From the NCBI GenBank assembly GCA_002633005.1, contig NMRA01000042.1, positions 1 to 62,000 of the forward strand: DNA of 62,000 nucleotides, written 5' to 3'. The translations under genes and the position numbers were made by a program. The stretch is from Phoronis australis. Taxonomy: Eukaryota > Phoronida > Phoronidae. A model generated the notes under the pieces. The model did no database searches, was not told where the DNA came from, and worked only from the letters and a program-made list of their open reading frames with translations. Each line of letters opens with the position of its first letter. Position 1 is the stretch's first letter. This document shows positions 1 through 10,998 of this stretch, in pieces.

Positions 1-119
1 GGGGGGGGCTAAAGCCCCCTCACCCCCCTGTGGTGCACCGCCTACAGACCATGTGCGGCGTAGCACCGAAAAGAGTGGGGGCTATTGCCCCCCCAGCCCC
101 CTACGGTGCTCCGCCCATG
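1..119. repeat. Short GC-rich hairpin repeat, one partial and one full copy
   Basis: A 70-bp unit at 50-119 begins CATGTGCGGCG and ends CTCCGCCCATG, so its ends are imperfect inverted repeats. The interior is a G-run/C-run stem (gtgggggct...agccccc). A partial copy in the opposite orientation occupies about 1-50. Related copies lie at 2172-2242, 12985-13120 and 43044-43183 in this window. It looks like a very short non-autonomous DNA element (MITE-like). No coding capacity. Confidence 0.6.
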
Positions 120-130
120 ACAACACGCTG

Positions 131-2171
131 TGAATTCCAAAAATTCGTAACAATTATGAGCGGAGTCTGATCTACATATATATGACATCCAACTAAAGAT
201 TTGCTTGCAGTAGGAGACTGGTTAGTACTACTATTGATAGGGAGAATAATGCATAAAGGTATCCCCCCTATTGAATAGGAATGTGCTCCGCGATCTCGAA
301 ATCCGGATAAAAACAATAACTTAGAATCTAGTTACGGTAACCGCGAGACAACTGCAGAAGATGCAAGCACCTGTAGCCGAGACAACAGTTTCTCCTTCCC
401 GCAAGTCGTCACTTGACGGCTTTCATTTACTGACCCAGGACGATAACTCCGAAAGCTAACCATCACATTAAAAGGCAAAATACTCACATGAGAAAGGATA
501 CCTCAATGCAAAATACCCAACGAGTAATATGACACTAAGTACTCAGTTCAGAAACTAGCAGCACTGAACACCACAAAACAGATCCCTTATGCCATCTTTT
601 GCTCATTTACTCTACCTGATGCTAGGGGTACACTATTTACGGTACTTGCCACGTTCGTCTTATCAAATGAATTTTTGTTTAGACCTGGGATTATTTTGAT
701 GATGAAAAGTGACCTAATGACTTGGGCAGAAATTTGGTACTCTAACGTGTCACATAATTAAATCTCAGTTGAGAAGAAGTGGTAAGTTTCTGAGAATATA
801 TACAGAACTGCTAGCTATTTAGAAAACTTTTGAATCATGTTTGTTTCAGCCACAAAACCTTTGTTCTTCAATTGTGTAGTTGGAGCGTACGATCAAATTC
901 GTGTCTTAAAGTCAGACGTCGATCACAGCCAATGTGATCTATTGTGCAAAGCAAACATATCGTTGGATGACACAGTCCCAACAAGGATTCGATTACGTTC
1001 CTTCTTTAGCACATTTGTAGACTTAGTTTAGTCATACCCAAAATATGTTAATTATGAGCTCCTCTTTCACTCGTGACATTTCCCTAAGCATATGTCTGAG
1101 AACTGAGCCCTTATCTCAACGCAAATAAATAGGGACTAAGTCCGGATAGGATGTTACATAAAATTGCAATCAGTGATTGAACGAGCTTTGATACACAGCG
1201 AGACTAAACCCTACGTTGAATTTTCAACATTTCGAAACGGGGAGGGAGCTCCCCATCCAACGTTACTAACTTAAGGAATTAGTCCGTAATCAGTCAAAAT
1301 AAGGCGTTCGTATATGGGAAATGTTACAAGCAAACGATTTGCTTGTAATAAAGATAAAATGGTGGAAAATATGACGTTAGAGATAAATTAACGTAGACGA
1401 TGAACTTTCTTTACCCCCACACCAGAGAGTTCCCCAATAGTTAAATCGCACAGGGTGTACCGTTGTTTTGCGAGTAAGGTGAAGTCATCTCCTTAAGCTT
1501 GATTCACCTGATAAAGACACACGCATGTGACTTTAAGTTATCTTACGACCAATAGTCACATATTTATTTGCTTCAGTGTAAACAAAATTCATGAAATCGG
1601 CACCGTTATCTTATCCGCGTGAGTATCCCATGTACCTTTTACTTATAAAGCACTGAACCAGAACGAGCCGAAGACCCGAATACTAGGACTTGGAATTTCT
1701 GGGAGCTAACGGTGTAATTTTTGTCTCTACAATCCAAAACAGCAGGTATGAAAAAGTGCTTCATTTGTTTCTTATTGCACACAATAGAAATTGAGCTTAT
1801 ACGACACCAAACACATTAAATTGTTTAGCTGAGTGCAGGTATCGAATTAGCCAGCCATCTAGCTGTATGAAGACTGTCGTCGAAAATATATTTAGTATAC
1901 AGCTTTGTACCAAGGCTAGTATCGAATACGCACAACAAAGCTTTTGTGTCAAGCACGCTATTTGGACATAATATTCGTCATTTTCCGTGCGACGTTATGA
2001 ATTTTTAAGTAGAGCTTGAGAAACATTTGTAGAGTCAAGTCTTATCTTCCTCTTTTCTAACGGAACTTTAAGGACCTTGAACTAATTTTCAATAGCTCAA
2101 AATCATACAGGCGTATACATTGAAGATCGAAACCCTTTCCTCCTCTGTGACCATTCAATAATAACTTAACT
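131..2171. other. Intergenic stretch without recognised gene
   Basis: AT-rich DNA with only short open frames (under 75 codons) that show no family motif. About 1855-1925 contains a segment (agctgtatgaagactgtcgt ... tacagctttgtaccaaggct) that recurs near 40200-40325 and, inverted, near 41040-41075, so at least part is repeat-derived. Nothing else can be supported. Confidence 0.5.
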
Positions 2172-2242
2172 CATGGGCGGCGCAGCACTGAAATAAGTGG
2201 GGGAGGCTGTAGCCTCCTCCCCCCTATGGTGCGCCGCCCATG
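2172..2242. repeat. Short GC-rich hairpin repeat, full copy
   Basis: This 71-bp copy is nearly palindromic. It starts CATGGGCGGCGCA, ends TGCGCCGCCCATG, and has an inner stem of GGGGGAGGCT / AGCCTCCTCC around a short loop. It is the best-preserved member of the family seen at 50-119, 12985-13120 and 43044-43183. Confidence 0.75.
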
Positions 2243-3048
2243 TGACTGCAAGGCGTATTTAAACGCTCAATCCGCGAAATTAAATTTTTTAGACTCCTTG
2301 CCAATTCTTTAAAATTTGGAGGAAACTCGTTTCCAGGCAACATAATTTTTACTAACCAATCGTATCAACCATACCATGAAAGCCAGAACGATTGAACATT
2401 TTCACGGATCCTGCTGTCACTGCATTAAACTCAGAGTGAAGTTTCGCCTCAGCTAGTCGCTAAAGCAAAATTTTGCGCGTTATTGTCAAATACACGCTCA
2501 ATGATATGTATTCTGTGTTTTCTGTAAAAAAGATCAGATCCAACTTCAAATGTCAAATTCGGAACACGGCGCAATCGTAACGGAAATATGGCTAAGTATA
2601 GGCTCTCCCGCGATATCCCATGCGACCGGCAGTGGCGCTGGGCACTACGACTCCGTTTCCGTCGTCTGCTCCACTGTGCAATGAAGAAAATTACTTCATG
2701 TTTTAAAGAAAATAGAATCTGAGTGACGATGAAAAACAGAAGCTGCTGGTCAGATGTGAATTTTAATCGAAGCCTTAGTGAATCACTCAGAAACTCATAA
2801 TTCTCTCTTTGTCAAACCTTAACTTAAGAGGATTTCCAAAGCAATCACGTCATTATTGCCAACACAAAAAACGAATTTGGTCTTTTGAACAATTAAAAAC
2901 TATTTTAAATACAAAAAATGTTACGAACTGTTTTTCACAAAATATAAAGCGTGTAATAAGCATTACAAATAGAAGTAGGTTTCGCGCGCAAACGCTGTGG
3001 ACCATAAACAAGTAGGTCTCTTGGTATCAAATTGGTAGTTAAATCGCG

Positions 3049-3232
3049 GTGGTGCAGTGGCAAAGCACATGCATTCTATCCGCCAGGTCGTGGTGCAGTG
3101 GCAAAGCACGCACGCTCTATCCGCCAGGTCGTGATGCAATGGCAAAGCACGCGCGCTCTATTCGCCAGGTCGTGATGCAGTGGCAAAGCACGCGCGCTCT
3201 ATCCGCCAGAGCGTGAGTTCGAGTCTGTGGTA
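3049..3232 (+). repeat. tRNA-derived SINE-like element with tandem 41-bp units
   Basis: Three complete 41-bp units start at 3049, 3090 and 3131. A fourth starts at 3172 and continues into a complete tRNA-like 3' half. Each unit has an A-box-like TGGTGCAGTGG or variant. Only the last copy is followed by a B-box-like GAGTTCGAGTC at about 3211-3221. The structure fits a Pol III tRNA-like promoter whose 5' half was amplified in tandem. A functional tRNA gene is unlikely because the anticodon arm is not convincing and the 5' half is repeated. Confidence 0.6.
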
Positions 3233-5687
3233 ATTGCAGTTTTTCCTGTTTGACTCGTTCTCCGTTTATTTTTTTGCCTTTTTTTTTGCATAACACTTCA
3301 GGATTCAAGGAAATTCTTGATTTTTAGAGGAAAAAACAGAAAAATTTCCTGGGCGGGAGGGGGGCAAACTCAACCCCCGACTTCCGGTGCTATGCGCATC
3401 TACAATTGTGCTTTGCGCAAATGTTTACAGGCAAAATTTGCCCCCCCCCTTGTGATATCCTAGATCCGCCCCTGTTCTAGGTTAAGTGATAAAAATTTCT
3501 TGTCTTTGACCTACATGTACACTGTGTAGGTGTTACTGGCTCAAACTCGAACTTTTATTTTCGACAGGCCGGCTATGTTAACTATTTAGCCTCCTTCAGT
3601 TCAGTCCAGTTTTCTGATTGTTTTGAATGTTCCGTCGCCAATTCACAATTCACAAGGGCAATTTAATGGGATCAGGGGAGCTGAGATAAGGCTTTGAGGT
3701 TTATGCAATACCAGTCTGACGAAGGTGCACGCGGATTTGATTTGGATTGGGACGGTCGCAGTTGTCGGAGCTTAGGCTCAGTAAAGTTTTAATGTCCAGT
3801 TTTATGTTTCGTATATGGTTATGAGTCATCGGGAAATTCGTCTGCCTGTGGTACAAAGTGTGCTTTCTCGGTGATTTAACGTGTATTTGAGTACATCGAA
3901 CGGGAGATGCGATGAAGACGATTGCAATATCTGTATTACTGTGTAGTAATGTGCACAGTAACGTCACACGGAAATAAACGAACTTTGTATCGAATGAGCA
4001 TGGTGCCAACGGCGACAAGAAATGAATAGACATAAGATTTTTGTTTTCTTTTGTGGAAATTGTGTTCAACTTGAGCGTAAAACGCGTTATTTGAATTAGA
4101 GTGCAGAGTATGTGGATAACGAAAGTAACATAGTTGTCTCAGAATATTCTTTAGAGAGTGTTTTGAGTCATTTCACATCACAAGCGATACAAATGAGCAC
4201 ACAAACTTCATTCTGACTTGTATTTTTGACCCTTTCACTTTTCCTGAAAAGTAAATTAGGCTACGAAAAATGAGGCAAAAACAAAATTGGCATTTTCACC
4301 CCAAACGTACTACTTACCTGCCGATGCGCAACAGCCATCATTAGATTCTGAAAGAAAAAATTCCTACGAAATCTATAAAGGTGCCCCAATAATAATTGTC
4401 AGTCAACTAGTTTTTATTCTGGCTTGCTTGAGAGTTAGCGCGATTTCTCAAAAACTACCCATCAATGCACAAGCGCAACAGAGAACCCCATCTTGAAGAA
4501 GCGTGTATCTACAGCCGACCAAGTGATCTTTTTTCAGTCCCAATCAGTTCACAAATAAAAAAAGACCAGATTCACTGAGCCTACCTCAAAACTGCCCCCA
4601 ATCCTGGTCTACCCCTAAAATTTATTTTTGGCACTGCAAATTGACAGTTGTTCAGTGCTACCTGAGGACGCAAGGAGATAACCTGAGCGGATAATGCAAG
4701 CGAAGTAAATGCGGTTTCCACAGGCTCAGCCTAGGTGTGAGGACAATACCAGACTAAACAAATTTCGGATTTCTGAACCAACATTTTAAGCGGTCTATTC
4801 TTCGCAGTAGTTCGCGAATCTCGTCGCCTGAAATTTGAAAACGGCGATACTTCACCTACTGTCATAGAGATGCATTTTCACGAATCACGCTTGTTTCCAC
4901 ATGAGAGACATGTAAAAATTATGTAATCTCTGACACGGCGCTACCTGCCTTTCGTAGCACTGTGAAAGAGTGTAGAGAATTTAGATGTAAAGTTTACCCT
5001 TCCATGCGATTGCCGGCTAATCAGCAAATGCAATGTTTTGATGCGCCATAAAATGTCTCGGCTGACACTGTATCAGTAGCTACCAATAAGCTAACATATG
5101 TCGCTCAGTCCGACATCTTGCATTCGTCAGGGAATGGGCAGGAACAGAATGTTTTGTTATAAGTTAAGCTTTCGTTTGGGTGAGCTACAAGTACATTGCA
5201 AATACCACGCTTTAGTCATGAGTCAAAGCACTATCAAACCCGTCAAAAAGTTTTGATTAAGGCAACATAACGTCATTTATTACTTAGCAAAAGTTTTATC
5301 CAAGTCTCTTACTCATTCATAATTTTCTTGCTTGTTTGTTCATTTGCGTTTTTTCTTTGTTTCCACACTACAGTTAGCATTTATTAACTGATCTTAACGA
5401 AACTTGTATTCAACATGTGTCTTGTTAATAGTGCCGAGGCCTAATGGCTGAAATCAACACAAGATGGCGATGTGGCGCTTTTCTGAGCAATAGGCCGCTT
5501 TCTGGGGGGGAAATTTTTTGAAATTTGGTCTGTGGATAGATTTCGTCGAGTGCTATCGGTCATTAGGAGCTGCTCGTACGTGTGCATTGTATTCATGTTA
5601 AGAACGGAAATAACCGGATTAAAAATCTCACTGTTAGTAACATCTTAACATTTTCATACCTACATTTTGTTCCTCTATTGTTTTTAG
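3233..5687. other. Intergenic stretch, probable upstream region of the SLC10 gene
   Basis: No family-recognisable coding sequence. About 3340-3475 ends in a C-rich tract followed by 'gatatcctagatccgcccctg', typical of the end of a non-autonomous DNA transposon. A good acceptor (cctctattgtttttag) ends at 5687, so the SLC10 gene probably has a non-coding first exon somewhere in 4-5.5 kb. I could not place it. Confidence 0.4.
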
Positions 5688-5728
5688 ATTGTAAAACATA
5701 CGTGGGGAATACCTGCTCAATACTGAAC

Positions 5729-8700
5729 ATGCACGCCAACGTCGATTCCAAAAGTCTCCTGGTGCTGGTTATTTTTGCATCCTTCTGCCGAAGAATCGAC
5801 AGTATATACGTAACAGAAACTCAAGCAACGACGACTGAACAAAAGGAAGACGACAATGGCAAAGACAATGACATTTTGACATTCGCTTTTGAACCGCGAC
5901 AGTTGCGGCTGTTTGAAGACAGTATCGGCCATGTAGAGATCAATTACAGCTTTCCTCACGCGGACACCAGGACATTGAATTTGATTTCGTCATGCGTGTT
6001 GGAAATAAATGTGACGCCAGAATCTAAGCATGTCGCTGACGTAAGCGGGAACAAAACAAGTTTTACTTTAGACGAACACATTGGCAGATCTAAAGATGAA
6101 CTGATTAATCACACGTTTGCGCAGAATGTTTCATTTTCAGTTAAAGGAATTCGATTAGGATACTGCCTTTTCTCTTTTCAAATTAAACTCATTCCTGTAA
6201 AAACTTTCATGAACGGAACGTCGGACAAGAACTATGCTTATTTATCGTCTTTAGAATCCACCACTAACGCCTCTTGGGAAGATATGTACACGGCGCATGA
6301 ATACAATCATTCAGTGAAATACAGGGTCGGGGTAATGCGTAAACCGTCCACGCTGGATCACGTGTTCATGGCGATCGTCATGAGTCTTGTTGCCGTCAGT
6401 ACAATATCTATGGGTTGCGCGGTAGACCTAGCGGTCGTCAAGGATGTACTCAAGAAACCTATAGCACCTGGAATAGGATTCGCAAGTCAGTTTATAGTTA
6501 TGCCGTTGGTAAGTACCTATCTTTGTAATAGATAGGCCTACTGCTCCAGGAAAATACACCAGGCATACATCCCTCCGCGTACGAGGCGGAAAGTGCACAT
6601 TTACATGTACTTCTTACGCCAACACTAGCTTGCTACCTTACTTAGGTCCGGTCAGTTTATTCCAACGTGTAACCATATGTGGTATTTTTAAAAAACGTGA
6701 ACCACGACATTCTCTTTTAATGTCCGTCATCAAAAGCATTGCCAATCGACTTTTTCAGCTTTTCACATCCGCTTGTCACCGATATCCAAATGTCGTTTGA
6801 TAGTTCAGTTAGGAGAGCTGACTCGTGAACTAGGCAGTCTCGCCACCTGGTAATAGGAAAATCGCGCGTAACGTGGTCACTAGGTAGCGAGACCATCTCG
6901 TCCACGAGCGGGTTCACTGTCAAACAAGTTGTGATTGAAACCGACGACATCTTGATATCGCGAATCCGCTCAAAATAATTAGCCAAAGCGACAATTTACG
7001 AGAAAGAGAAGCTCGTCACGTAAAACTGTTTTAGAAGGTGGTGGTTGTTTTGAGGTTGCTTTTGATGCCCGATCTTACAAAAATGTCGTTCGTGTTGGCC
7101 TAGAGATACTGCGTATGGAGATAATCTGACCGGCTGGTACCCGCTAATAGGCACAACTTTGCAGTGTAAGTTAGTATGGAGACGAATATTTCGGTTTCAT
7201 TTGAAATGTCGGCAAATACCTGTCATGTACTCATTTCTCTTGGTCGAATTACTCCTTGGCCCCCGGGTCTAATATTTGTACTAAAAACGAAACTTTCGAT
7301 TATTTTTGGTATGTCCTGTTCTTTCTTTACGCGGGAATTGAAGATAAGAGTTGGCTATTCTTTGTTTTAATTTGTAATCCATAGCACCAGACTTAATTTT
7401 GAGTTTTTACTCGAGTTATACATAACGGAAAATGCCAAGAAAAGAACAATTTAGGAGTCAACTAGACAGCAGGACCCCAGAGACCGGTCGACCAATTCTC
7501 CGTATCTTGACCTAAAACAGCAAAGCGTAATTCTATCCTGCAACATTTCATGCCCAGTGTAATAATCCGAAATTCATATTTTTCAACGTTTAAGAACATT
7601 GAGATAACTTTGCCCCATCGCAAATGTAGCATATTTGTTTGTTTACAATACTCATGTAGATAATTTGTTATTAACAATTTATTCCAGTTGGCCTACACGT
7701 TATGTATGATATTCAATTTTCGCGGGAACGCTGGTCTGGGATTTTTCGCATCCGGCTGCGCCCCTGGCGGAGGCTCAAGTAACAAGTTCACATTGCTATT
7801 GGATGGTGACGTGTCACTGAGCGTGACGATGACACTGCTCAGCACCGTCGCATCGTTGGGTAAGGAAGACATCTTCAACTGGCGACTAGTTTTGCATTCA
7901 ACAATTAGGATTTGTTTGTTATTCATTTACAGTCGTCGTCTAAATTTGCCACGCCCTAAGTAGTCACGGCCCGGCTGCCGGAACCACCCCTTTCTATTCA
8001 GCTCCCTCTTAAGCGTTAAAAAATGAAGTTTACTATTTAATAAATTTCGGACTGCATTATCGTCGTTAAATGCCACTGAAATATAATTGTCAGGTTTGCG
8101 TTGTGACCTCCTTATGCGCTGCTAAATTAGTTACATACATGTACTATGTGAAAGTTTTGTCAATTATTAATTTTTGCTATTTTACTGTTTATAGGAATGA
8201 TTCCGTTATGGCTATTTACCCTCGGGCAGACATTTGTCAAGGAAGCGACTACAGATATAAACATCAAAATTCCGTTTGAAAACATCGTTTTCACTTTATT
8301 ATCCATACTTGTCACCGTTGGAATCGGCGTATTTTTTAAGTACAAAGTGCCCAAGGTTGCAAAATTTCTCCTTAAAATAGTCCGACCACTGTTGATTATC
8401 ATCATAGTGTTCATGTTTACTTTCGGTTTATGGGCAAACTGGTACATATTTTCGTTATTCACTCCTGGATTGATTTTCGCTGGCATGAGTCTGCCCTGGA
8501 TTGGTTTTCTTCTCGGCGGTGTCATTGCCGCTGTCCTCCGCCAACCGTGGTCCAGGATAAAGACGATTGCCATCGAGACGGGGATTCAAAACACCGGAGT
8601 ACCCATAATGCTTCTGAAATTTTCACTTCCTGCTCCGGATAGCGACTTGGCGTTGGTGGCGATCATTGCTGCGAATGTGTTCACATCGATGCCCCTGTGG

Positions 8701-8862
8701 TTTGCCGTGGCGTACGTTGAAATCAAGAAAAGGTTTTGTAAATCCAAAGATGAAGAAGAAGAGGACGATGAGAATGTGAAGGAGAAACTGGAAGTTTCTG
8801 AAGATGTGGTCGTTCTAAATCCGGAGAAAATACCTTACTTGGACAGAGAAACGACCATTTAG
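5729..8862 (+). CDS. SLC10 family transporter (SLC10A3/A5-like, sodium/bile acid symporter family)
   Basis: Three coding exons: 5729-6508, 7688-7859 and 8195-8862 (TAG stop). They are joined by GT-AG introns with matching phases and give about 539 residues. An N-terminal hydrophobic signal is followed by a roughly 190-residue extracellular domain rich in N-glycosylation sequons (NKTS, NHTF, NVSF, NGTS, NASW). The 9-10 helix SLC10 membrane domain then starts near LDHVFMAIVM. Family signatures are visible: SMGCAVDL in the first helix, GCAPGGGSSN, LGMIPLWLFTLGQ, and ETGIQNTGVP, which corresponds to the Na+-site E/Q motif of ASBT-type transporters. The C-terminal tail is acidic (EEEEDDE). A long N-terminal extracellular domain is known for SLC10A3 and SLC10A5, so I place it there; the substrate is unknown. 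The ATG at 5729 is chosen because it opens the signal peptide just after an acceptor at 5687. It is probably a plasma-membrane or organelle solute carrier. Confidence 0.92.
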
Positions 8863-8869
8863 AGATTGT

Positions 8870-8875
8870 AATAAA
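8870..8875 (+). terminator. Polyadenylation signal AATAAA for the SLC10 gene
   Basis: A canonical AATAAA lies only eight bases after the TAG stop, so if it is used the 3' UTR would be unusually short. A further downstream signal cannot be excluded. Confidence 0.6.
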
Positions 8876-10998
8876 CAACACGGTTCACACATTGCCCAAG
8901 TACACGTATTTATGCGTGCACAGTACATGTAAATTAAATTGTAATGGAAATGCACTGGTGAATGGATCACCATTGTATCCATGTCAAGAACTAATCGTAT
9001 CAGGGGTTTTGAAACAACTACTGTTGACACGCGTAAATTACAAGTAATGATTGATTGACGAATTTTCCTTTGTTGCGACTGGGAGTTTTTTCGGGGTTTC
9101 GAATACCATTACGAAGGGACCTTCGCTTGCTTAGTATGACGTCAGCTTGACATTTTGAACTCGGTCAAAAATGAAATACAAAAATTAAAGACAACATTAT
9201 AGGGATGCGTTTACATAGCGCGGTAAATTACTAAGCACTTATTACTATGGAGCTGGTCAATCATAATCCTTCTAACTCGCCGGGAGGATACACGTTGGTA
9301 CAACCGTTCTCGGAGCATACCGATTAATCCAAACACATAATTTTGTAAACATTTCAAGTGCTAAAGTGCCCCCTGGTTACCTGAATCAAAAATCTAATAC
9401 CTTATTTTTTTAATCTGTGACGTGACTCTGCATTTCTATTCCTATATGTGGATCCAAATCACGTAATATTAGTGTCAGATACCTCATCACTAAACATCCG
9501 AATTCCGTAACGTCATAAAAAGACACTGGCTTCGGTGTTACCAAGCAATGAAAGTATTGCTTTTTGNCAAATATTTAATTATTAACGTATATAAAGCAAA
9601 CATGTGATCCACCGTACTGTGTCCTTTCCTAAACGCAGCTTGAGACATACTAATTACGTTTTCTCTTTCCGACCATTTTTGAAGTCGCTGGCACAATATT
9701 TTTTCGAATATTTTGGCCTATATGTGGATCCAAATCACGTAATATTAGTGTCAGATACCTCATCACTAAACATCCGAATTCCGTAACGTCATAAAAAGAC
9801 ACTGGCTTCGGTGTTACCAAGCAATGAAAGTATTGCTTTTTGTATAAACGATATCCTAGGAAATTAACTTTTGAAGCAGACAACCTCTTTGCCACTAAAA
9901 TCTGGTCTCAATTTGTCCCTTACTCAGTCGTAAAGGGGTTTCTGAGTTGTAGAAGAACTGACGTTCTCGGTTGAAAAAGTGCTCGCGGCATGAGATTAAA
10001 CGTTGGTAAAGAGAATTTTTTTAGCCTATTCTCAAGTCATAATTAACTGTCAGCTCTTTGAAATCCCAGAAATCAAATTTAGCTTTGGAAAGACAAAAGT
10101 TGAGGCCAAATTTTATTTTGTTTTGATGGCTATTGTCGGAAAAGAGCATAACTCTGCGTTTTCCGGTTTTCGAGTTAAGAAGGCAAATATGGGCGTGATT
10201 GCAACGAACGCTACAGGCAGATGAACCACTATGTAAGACCCATAGATTACAGAAGTTCCAAAATGACGCAGTGTTTGCAAAGCCTTTGACTACCTCTTGG
10301 ACACTGATAGAGAATCCTACACGTGTCTCAGGTCTATGACATGGGCAAAACCTCTTGGAAATTTCGTCAAAATCCCGAGGCTTGCCGTAAAAACGGCGCA
10401 ACTTTTGTAAAGACTTGTTCGCGCAATGTAAAGCCGGTAATTCAGTTACTTTTTGTTAATAGGTTTATTTTAATCTTAACCATTGTAAATTGCATTCAGC
10501 TTTCGTAGCAAATATTCAAGTTAGAATCTGATTAATAGTCTTTGAAGTTGTAATATAAAAAGTTAACAAAATATTTATAAATAACAGTGAACCTGACTTT
10601 CCCTCTGAATTGACCTTGAGACAGCGCAGCTAGTCTCACTGCGTTTCTTGAGTTGGGGCTCGTCTCCGTTTCAATGAACGTAGATATGAAATTCGCCGCC
10701 GAAGATGGGTCCGATTAACAAGTTGTTTGCATGTCCATCCGACTGGGAGTACGTACAGTTGCGACACCCAATTTGTCAACCTTGTCACCTTCTCGGAATT
10801 CCGGCATTGTTGGGTTGGCGCGCGTTTGGTTGTTTTGGTGTTTTGCAGACAATAAAATCCTAAGGCGTGTGGATTTCTACTTTGCACTACTTTGTGATTC
10901 GCCCATGTAATATCAAAAAATTACGTACTCGGTGTTATTTACCAGTCGTGTCGTAACACATTCCAGGTCATGTGAGAAAAACCATCTTAAAACGAGGT
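8876..10998. other. Intergenic region between convergent SLC10 and TRIM genes
   Basis: No coding family recognised. It contains the 126-bp duplication around the N at 9567 (separate entry). The short open frames at 10003-10401 on both strands show no motif. A TTTATT (AATAAA on the minus strand) at 10464-10469 could be a distant polyadenylation signal for the TRIM gene. Confidence 0.4.
9441..9842 (+). repeat. Direct 126-bp duplication next to a one-base gap (probable assembly artefact)
   Basis: 9441-9566 and 9717-9842 are essentially identical 126-bp segments (cctatatgtggatccaaatc ... gtattgctttttg). The first copy stops exactly at the single N at 9567, with 149 bases between the N and the second copy. 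An unresolved contig overlap explains this better than a true duplication. Confidence 0.75.

Noticed and set aside
3049-3232. Functional tRNA gene
   Set aside because: A- and B-box-like sequences are present, but the anticodon arm and 3' acceptor pairing are not convincing and the 5' half is tandemly repeated.
3117-3308. Minus-strand Cys/His-rich repeat peptide
   Set aside because: It is the reverse reading of the tRNA-like 41-bp tandem units, not a zinc-finger protein.
3701-4069. 122-codon minus-strand open frame
   Set aside because: No recognisable domain, no splice or polyadenylation context, and composition typical of chance.
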